Below, one piece after another: positions 34,123-38,940 of a stretch of DNA of 38,940 bases. Origin of the DNA: an uncultured Clostridia bacterium (lineage in GTDB: Bacteria; Bacillota; Clostridia; Oscillospirales; CAG-272); the NCBI GenBank assembly GCA_946407735.1, contig CAMJPL010000029.1:1-38940 (forward strand), written 5' to 3'. A program made the position numbers and the translations under genes. The notes beneath the pieces were generated by a model. That model was not told where the DNA came from and ran no database searches. It saw nothing but the letters and a program-made list of their open reading frames with translations. Within the stretch, counting starts at the first letter, position 1, and every line of letters begins with the position of its first letter.

Positions 34123-35505
34123 ATGATCACGATAAAAAACGAGCTTTACAGCTACGATATCTTCCCTAAGGTCCTGACCGTGGGAAAGATGACGACCGTA
34201 ACGATCTCGCCGCGCGGAGTGCGTCCCTTCCCGGACGCCGAGCTAACGGTGAAGATCCGTCCTCTTACCGAGGCGTCGGCGGGGCTCTACCTGACCCGTC
34301 CCGGAAGATGCGACATAAACGTTCGCCCGGACGGCAGCGGCGATATCAGATTTGATTTCGATTTCCCGATAGAGAGCGAGTACTTCATCCGCGTTTTCAG
34401 CGGCGACAGCAGGATACTTCAGATGTCCGTCTACGCCGTCGAGGGCGATCTAGTCGGCAGATTCCCGCTTATCGGCGATCAGCATATGCACACCACCCGC
34501 TCCGACGGCCGCCAGATCCCGGCGATAGTCGCTGCGCAGTACCGCGGCTACGGATATGATTACATGGCGATCACCGATCACGGCAGATATTATCCGTCGC
34601 TCGAGGTGATGGACGACTATAAGGACGTCGACCACGCCGTCACCTTCTGCCCGGGAGAGGAGATACACCTTCCGGAGAACGATGTGCATATCGTCAACTT
34701 CGGCGGAAAATATTCCGTCAACGGCATCTGGGAGGGCAGCGGTCAGATAAAGGAGGCCGGCGAATGCGCCGAGAAGCGCACATATGAGGGCTTTGACGCG
34801 CCGAAGATCCTAACAGCCGCCGAGATAAAAGCCGAAGCCGAGGCGCTGATACCCGGACTCGGCCTGCCGGATTACGTCGAGGCGCTTCCGTACGCGATGT
34901 GCGTATGGGAATTCGAGCATATAAAAAAGGCCGGAGGCGTCGGCATATTCGCTCATCCCTACTGGATTTCAGATATGTTCCAGGTTCCCGAGTCCTTTAC
35001 CCGCTGCATGCTGGAAAAGCACCCGTTCGGCGCCTTCGAGCTGCTCGGCGGCGAGATATATTACGAGCAGAACGGCTTCCAGGTAGCGATGTACAATCAG
35101 GTGCGCGCAGAAGGTATAGATTTCCCGATCGTCGGCTCGACCGACACGCACAACTGCTATCCTGACAATCCCGGCTCGAGAGTCGACTATACCGTCACCT
35201 TCTCGCCTGAGAACACCCGCGAGGCGCTTGTTTCGAGCATACTCGGCGGTTACAGCGTCGCGGTGGACAGCACGATGCCGGAGGACAGAGTCTACGGACA
35301 GCTGCGTCTCGTCAAATACGCATGGTTCCTTATGAGGCATTACTTCACCCTGCCGCAGAGAGCCGGGAACGCCGCCGAGGACGGCCGTCTGATGGCCGAG
35401 TACGCCCTCTCGAGAGATCCCGACCGCAAATCGGAGCTTGCCAGAAGGATTGCGGATCTGAAAAAGGACTATCTCGCGGCGCAGAAGAAATATATAGATT
35501 TCTGA
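34123..35505 (+). CDS. PHP-domain metal-dependent hydrolase
   Basis: A 460-residue cytoplasmic protein. Residues 1-110 form an N-terminal beta-rich domain. The PHP (polymerase and histidinol phosphatase) domain then starts with GDQHMHTTRSDG (His121, His123, Asp128), ITDHG (151-154), CPGEEIH, GIFAHPYW and GSTDTHNC, which together supply the usual trinuclear metal ligands. It should be a phosphoesterase acting on an unknown substrate. The final ~60 residues are charged and helical. The start is the ATG at 34123, which fits the promoter; a TTG 39 bases upstream overlaps the -10 box. The ribosome binding site is weak (AAGTGG). Single gene, convergent with prmA across a shared hairpin. Confidence 0.85.
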   Translation: MITIKNELYSYDIFPKVLTVGKMTTVTISPRGVRPFPDAELTVKIRPLTEASAGLYLTRPGRCDINVRPDGSGDIRFDFDFPIESEYFIRVFSGDSRILQMSVYAVEGDLVGRFPLIGDQHMHTTRSDGRQIPAIVAAQYRGYGYDYMAITDHGRYYPSLEVMDDYKDVDHAVTFCPGEEIHLPENDVHIVNFGGKYSVNGIWEGSGQIKEAGECAEKRTYEGFDAPKILTAAEIKAEAEALIPGLGLPDYVEALPYAMCVWEFEHIKKAGGVGIFAHPYWISDMFQVPESFTRCMLEKHPFGAFELLGGEIYYEQNGFQVAMYNQVRAEGIDFPIVGSTDTHNCYPDNPGSRVDYTVTFSPENTREALVSSILGGYSVAVDSTMPEDRVYGQLRLVKYAWFLMRHYFTLPQRAGNAAEDGRLMAEYALSRDPDRKSELARRIADLKKDYLAAQKKYIDF

Positions 35506-35522
35506 GAAAATGATATAAAGAT

Positions 35523-35549
35523 CAGCCGGACGCTCTGTGCGTCCGGCTG
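35523..35549. terminator. Terminator hairpin between the PHP gene and prmA
   Basis: Perfect 11-base stem CAGCCGGACGC/GCGTCCGGCTG, five-base loop. On the minus strand it is followed by a T-rich stretch (ATCTTTATATCATTTT), so it chiefly ends the prmA transcript. Confidence 0.75.
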
Positions 35550-35565
35550 AATCTATTGCTGAAGG

Positions 35566-36489
35566 TTATCTTATCCTCTTGAAGCAGAAGGCCTGCCAGT
35601 CGTTCTCGGTCATCGCGTCTGCGACGGCGAAGCCGCCGTCCTCCATCGCCGAGATGACGTCGTCGGCGCGGGACGATATTATCCCGCTCATGACGATCTT
35701 GCCGTCCGGCTTTATGTACTTTCTCGCCTGAGGCGCGAGGCGGATAAGTATGTCCGAGACGATGTTCGCGCTCGCGAAATCGTACTGCCTGTCCTCAAGG
35801 CCTTTTCCGGTCAGCAGATCGGCCTGCTCGCATACGACGTTCGTCACGCCGTTGTCGGCGCAGTTGCGCTTCGCGACGTCGACCGCCGCGGCGTCTATGT
35901 CGCAGGCGTAGACATGCCCGGCGCCGAGCTTCGATTCGGCGATGGCGAGGATTCCCGATCCGGTGCCGATATCCAGCACGTCGCCGCCCTTCGGCATATG
36001 AAGCTCTATCAGCGCCGCGCAGAGGCGTGTGGTCTCGTGCGTTCCGGTGCCGAAGGCCATGCCGGGCTCCATCCTGACGATGACGTCGCCGTCCGAGGCT
36101 TCGTAATCCTGCCATGCCGGGACGATCACGAGATGCTCTCCCGTTCGGATCGGATGGTAGTATTTTCTCCAGGCGTTCGCCCAATCCTCTTCTTTTACGC
36201 TCTCGTAGGATATCTCGAACGGGATCCCGAGGAAATTCAGGCGCTCGCGGATGAACATCTCGCTGTCGTGGAGCTTTTTCGGATCGCTGATATAAAAGCT
36301 CACCGCCGCCTTTGTGCGGTCGGCGCGCATCAGCTCTTCGTCGATCAGCTCGCCGTACATGGCGTTGACGCCTTCCTCGAGATCGCGGTAGTCGTCGATC
36401 CTCAGCATCGGGTCGATCATGCTCATAACGGCGGAGACGTCTTCGAGATTCTCGGCCGGCGCGGTGACTTTGAATTGTATCCAGTCCAT
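35566..36489 (-). CDS. prmA: Ribosomal protein L11 methyltransferase
   Basis: A 307-residue methyltransferase that trimethylates ribosomal protein L11 using S-adenosylmethionine. The N-terminal ~120 residues are the L11-recognition domain. MAFGTGTHETT is the PrmA signature, VLDIGTGSGILAI is SAM motif I, and FASANIVSDILI is the catalytic loop (ANI). The start lies three bases after the dnaJ stop, with GGAAG in front. The gene order dnaK-dnaJ-prmA is typical of Clostridia and supports both the call and the taxonomic guess. Confidence 0.95.
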   Translation of the reverse strand: MDWIQFKVTAPAENLEDVSAVMSMIDPMLRIDDYRDLEEGVNAMYGELIDEELMRADRTKAAVSFYISDPKKLHDSEMFIRERLNFLGIPFEISYESVKEEDWANAWRKYYHPIRTGEHLVIVPAWQDYEASDGDVIVRMEPGMAFGTGTHETTRLCAALIELHMPKGGDVLDIGTGSGILAIAESKLGAGHVYACDIDAAAVDVAKRNCADNGVTNVVCEQADLLTGKGLEDRQYDFASANIVSDILIRLAPQARKYIKPDGKIVMSGIISSRADDVISAMEDGGFAVADAMTENDWQAFCFKRIR

Positions 36490-36492
36490 ATC

Positions 36493-37644
36493 TTACTTCC
36501 GCTTGAATATCTTGTCGAAGAAGGCCTTGCCTTTGGAGTGGTTCCTCTCGTCGCAGGTGGCGGCGAATTTCATCAGCAGCTCCTTCTGCTCGGAGCTGAG
36601 ATTTTTCGGCACCTCTACGTTCACGCGGAAATACAGGTCGCCCTTTTTCGACGAATTGACGTAGGGAAGTCCCTTGTTTTTGAGTATGAACTGAGTGCCG
36701 GTCTGAGTGCCCTCCGGGATCGTGTAGATCTCGCTGGTCTCGAGCGTCGGGACCTGGATCTGCGCGCCGAGCGCCGCCTGAGCGAAGGTTATCGGGATCT
36801 CGCAGTAGAGGTCGGCGCCGCTGCGCTGGAAGATGCTGTGATCCTTCACCGATACCTCAATGACGAGGTCGCCGGCGCTGCCGCCGTTGCGCCCGTCGTT
36901 GCCGTAGCCGCGCATGACATACTTCTGACCGTCGTCTATGCCCGCCGGGATCTGGGTGTCGACGTTGTGATTTATCTTTATATAGCCCTTGCCGGAACAG
37001 TTGGGGCAGGGGTTCTTCACGATCTTGCCTGTGCCGCGGCAGTTGTCGCAGGCGCGGGTCGTCGACATAGAGCCGAGTATCGTCCTCTGCGTCACGCGGA
37101 CGGTGCCGGTGCCGTGGCAGGTGGGGCACTGCTCGGGGCTCGATCCCTTCGCCGCTCCGCTCGACCCGCATTCGGGGCATTTTATGATGCGGTTGTACGA
37201 GATATTCTTCGTGCAGCCGAACGCGGCCTCCTCAAAGGTGAGGGTGACGCGGACGTATATGTCGTCCCCGTCGATCGGCATCTGAGACCGGGCCCTTGCC
37301 GATGACGAATAGCTGCCTGACGCTGAGCCGCCGAAGAAGTCGTTCAGGATATCCGAGAAGTCGAAGCCGCCGAAGCCGGTGCTCTCGCCGTATCCGCCGC
37401 CGCCCATGTTCGGGTCGATGCCGGCCATGCCGTAGGCGTCGTATTTCTTGCGCTTTTCCTCGTCGGAAAGCACCGAGTAAGCCTCGTTGACCTCTTTGAA
37501 TTTCTGCTCGGCGTCCTTGTCTCCCGGGTTCATGTCCGGGTGATATTTCTTGGCGAGCTTTATGAAGGCCTTTTTTATCTCATCGGCGGTCGCCGTCTTC
37601 TGGACGCCGAGCACCTCGTAAAAATCTCTTTTTTCTTCAGCCAT
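36493..37644 (-). CDS. dnaJ: Chaperone protein DnaJ
   Basis: A 383-residue type I J-protein that delivers clients to DnaK and triggers its ATPase. J domain 6-70 with HPD at 35-37. A Gly-rich linker with MGGGGYGESTGFGGFDF follows. The zinc region has four CxxCxGxG-type repeats: CPECGSSG, CPTCHGTG, CDNCRGTG and CPNCSGKG. The C-terminal substrate domains are complete. The ATG at 37644 is preferred to the TTG 12 bases upstream because MAEEKRDFYEVLGV is the standard start; no strong ribosome binding site is seen. It has its own promoter (37801-37829) and a long leader with hairpins, so it can be expressed apart from dnaK. Confidence 0.97.
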   Translation of the reverse strand: MAEEKRDFYEVLGVQKTATADEIKKAFIKLAKKYHPDMNPGDKDAEQKFKEVNEAYSVLSDEEKRKKYDAYGMAGIDPNMGGGGYGESTGFGGFDFSDILNDFFGGSASGSYSSSARARSQMPIDGDDIYVRVTLTFEEAAFGCTKNISYNRIIKCPECGSSGAAKGSSPEQCPTCHGTGTVRVTQRTILGSMSTTRACDNCRGTGKIVKNPCPNCSGKGYIKINHNVDTQIPAGIDDGQKYVMRGYGNDGRNGGSAGDLVIEVSVKDHSIFQRSGADLYCEIPITFAQAALGAQIQVPTLETSEIYTIPEGTQTGTQFILKNKGLPYVNSSKKGDLYFRVNVEVPKNLSSEQKELLMKFAATCDERNHSKGKAFFDKIFKRK

Positions 37645-37661
37645 TGGAGTACACAAAATAT

Positions 37662-37708
37662 GCGAGGGGGAGGAAAACTTTCTGAAGACGTTTCTTCCTC
37701 TCCCTCGC
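37662..37708 (-). promoter_or_regulatory. Long hairpin in the dnaJ leader
   Basis: A 14-base stem with one wobble pair: minus-strand GCGAGGGAGAGGAA (37708-37695) with TTCCTCCCCCTCGC (37675-37662), ending 17 bases before the dnaJ ATG. No T-run follows, so it is more likely an mRNA control or stability element than a terminator. Confidence 0.65.
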
Positions 37709-37800
37709 GCTCCCCTATCCTAAAAGACTGTGATACAGGAAGTTCCGATTGACTTCAAAAAGTTCGGTATTCATTTCAGCCGCGCCTTCGCGGCGGATAT

Positions 37801-37829
37801 ATTATACATCAAACGGCCGCCTATTGCAA
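37801..37829 (-). promoter_or_regulatory. Promoter of dnaJ
   Basis: Minus strand TTGCAA (37829-37824), 17-base spacer, TATAAT (37806-37801). The transcript would begin with a hairpin GCCGCG/CGCGGC (37794-37779). No CIRCE element (TTAGCACTC-N9-GAGTGCTAA) is present. Confidence 0.75.
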
Positions 37830-37861
37830 CCGCTTATTGTAAATTCGCCATAAACCTCATA

Positions 37862-37883
37862 CAGGGGGCGTCGCCGCCCCCTG
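37862..37883 (-). terminator. Strong hairpin after dnaK
   Basis: Perfect nine-base stem CAGGGGGCG/CGCCCCCTG with a four-base loop, 22 bases after the dnaK stop. The T-run is poor, so termination may be partial, allowing some read-through into dnaJ. Confidence 0.65.
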
Positions 37884-37905
37884 AAGGTGATTTATACGGT
37901 TATTA

Positions 37906-38940
37906 TTACTTCGTCTTGTCCTCGAAGTCGGTGTTGTAGTAGGTGTCGTTCTCGGTGCCTCCGGTCTGGCCGTTGCCGGCGCCCGGATTGAATCCGGCGT
38001 TGTCGGCGCCTCCGGCGCTGCCCTGAGTGTCAGCCTGCTGCTTGTAGAGCTTCTCGGAGATGCTGTAGAAGGACTTCTGGAGGGCTTCGGTGTCGGCCTT
38101 GATGGCGGCGGTGTCATTGCCCTTGATGGTCTCCTTCAGCTTCGCGATGGCGGAGTTGACTTCGGCCTTCTCCTGCTCGGTCACCTTGTCGCCGAGATCG
38201 GTGAGCGTCTTCTCGGACTGATAGATGAGGTTCTCGGCCTGGTTCTTCGCCTCGACGGCCTCCTGCTGCTTCTTGTCCTCCTCGGCGAACTTCTCGGCGT
38301 CCTTGACGGCGCGGTCGATGTCCTCCTTGGACATGTTGGAGCTGGAGGTGATGGTGATGTGCTGCTCCTTGCCGGTGCCCTTGTCCTTCGCCTTTACGTT
38401 GACGATGCCGTTGGCGTCGATATCGAAGGAGACCTCGATCTGCGGCACGCCTCTCGGAGCGGGAGCGATGCCGTCGAGCATGAAGGTGCCGAGCGTGAGG
38501 TTGTCTTTCGCCATCGAGCGCTCGCCCTGCAGGACGTGGATCTCAACGGAGGTCTGTCCGTCGGCGGCGGTGGAGAAGACCTGCTCCTTGTGCACCGGGA
38601 TGGTGGTGTTTCTCTCGATGATCCTCGAGCAGACGCCGCCGAGGGTCTCTATGCCGAGAGAAAGCGGGGTTACGTCGAGCAGAACGACGTCCTTAACGTC
38701 TCCGCCGAGAACGCCGGCCTGAACGGCGGCGCCGATAGCCACGCACTCATCGGGGTTGATGCCCTTGAAGGGCTCCTTGCCCATGAAGTTCTTTATGGCT
38801 TCCTGAACGGCGGGGATCCTGGTCGATCCGCCGACGAGGAGCACCTTGGCGATATCCGACGGCGAAAGGCCGGCGTCGGAAAGCACGCGCTTGGTGGGAG
38901 AGATGGTGGCTTCTACGAGATCGGACGTGGGCGCGTGGAA
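37906..38940 (-). CDS. dnaK: Chaperone protein DnaK, 3' part (start lies beyond the window)
   Basis: The last ~344 residues of Hsp70. The visible part starts within the ATPase domain ([15 protein letters not shown], then [15 protein letters not shown] and [13 protein letters not shown]), continues through the linker [15 protein letters not shown], the substrate-binding beta domain ([35 protein letters not shown]) and the helical lid, and ends in a Gly/Asn-rich tail, TDFEDKTK. It folds proteins with DnaJ and GrpE. The frame runs to base 38940 without a break, so the gene is complete in its 3' part and truncated only by the window. Confidence 0.97.
   Translation of the reverse strand, partial: FHAPTSDLVEATISPTKRVLSDAGLSPSDIAKVLLVGGSTRIPAVQEAIKNFMGKEPFKGINPDECVAIGAAVQAGVLGGDVKDVVLLDVTPLSLGIETLGGVCSRIIERNTTIPVHKEQVFSTAADGQTSVEIHVLQGERSMAKDNLTLGTFMLDGIAPAPRGVPQIEVSFDIDANGIVNVKAKDKGTGKEQHITITSSSNMSKEDIDRAVKDAEKFAEEDKKQQEAVEAKNQAENLIYQSEKTLTDLGDKVTEQEKAEVNSAIAKLKETIKGNDTAAIKADTEALQKSFYSISEKLYKQQADTQGSAGGADNAGFNPGAGNGQTGGTENDTYYNTDFEDKTK

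Noticed and set aside
35914-37305. 463-codon plus-strand frame across prmA and dnaJ
   Set aside because: Antisense to two certain housekeeping genes.
37780-37905. CIRCE heat-shock operator before dnaJ
   Set aside because: The TTAGCACTC/GAGTGCTAA dyad is absent; only unrelated hairpins are present.
1-38940. tRNA, rRNA or insertion-sequence genes
   Set aside because: Reading both strands, I saw no cloverleaf-like tRNA ends, rRNA core sequence, or transposase motifs with terminal repeats.

Overview
The window looks like chromosomal DNA of an uncultured, carbohydrate-degrading member of the Clostridia (Bacillota), probably from a gut-like habitat. This is inferred from the dnaK-dnaJ-prmA gene order, many near-consensus sigma-A promoters with 17-base spacers, lipoprotein solute-binding proteins, Ala/Pro-rich surface proteins ending in QTGD plus a membrane segment, and a run of glycan-related genes. 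The genes are GC-rich (above half GC by eye), except for the first ~2.4 kb, which is strikingly AT-rich and carries a frameshifted superfamily 1 helicase.

Layout. 1-2394 (-): broken helicase, cut by the window edge. 2469-4435 (-): PfkB sugar kinase and GNAT-like acyltransferase, overlapping by ATGA, with a strong promoter. 4551-8958 (-): ThrE-type exporter, TIM-barrel sugar isomerase, solute-binding lipoprotein and histidine phosphatase, closed by a terminator. 9100-11896 (+): fucose/arabinose isomerase-family protein and GH13 enzyme, divergent from the exporter. 11943-13694 (-): Na/Pi symporter with a PhoU-like tail. 13875-16055 (+): HAD phosphatase and GH51 arabinofuranosidase. 16063-20786 (-): a duplicated 'glycosidase-like + solute-binding protein + terminator' cassette, in which each copy has lost the opposite gene, with a URO-D-like gene between the copies. 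20965-21570 (+): DUF937 protein. 21778-26313 (-): three secreted surface proteins sharing an Ala/Pro linker and QTGD-membrane tail, two of them with near-duplicate CBM9-like modules. 26480-33208 (-): uvrB, a DUF4838 protein and uvrA in one orientation. 33444-33950 (+): a small protein whose N-terminus resembles the PLMP/RRXRR domain of IscB, behind a consensus promoter and an unusual leader. 34123-35505 (+): PHP-domain protein. 35566-38940 (-): prmA, dnaJ and the 3' part of dnaK.

How it fits together. Much of the window serves plant or host glycan use: surface proteins that may hold polysaccharide, arabinofuranosidase, GH13, GH-like and DUF4838 enzymes, sugar-binding lipoproteins, and intracellular isomerases and kinase. 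No ABC permease or ATPase is present, so the binding proteins must work with components encoded elsewhere. The points most worth a second look are the PLMP-like small protein and its duplicated start region, the reciprocally decayed cassette, the terminator-containing leader of the first surface protein, and two consensus promoters placed so close to the start codon that their mRNAs should be leaderless.
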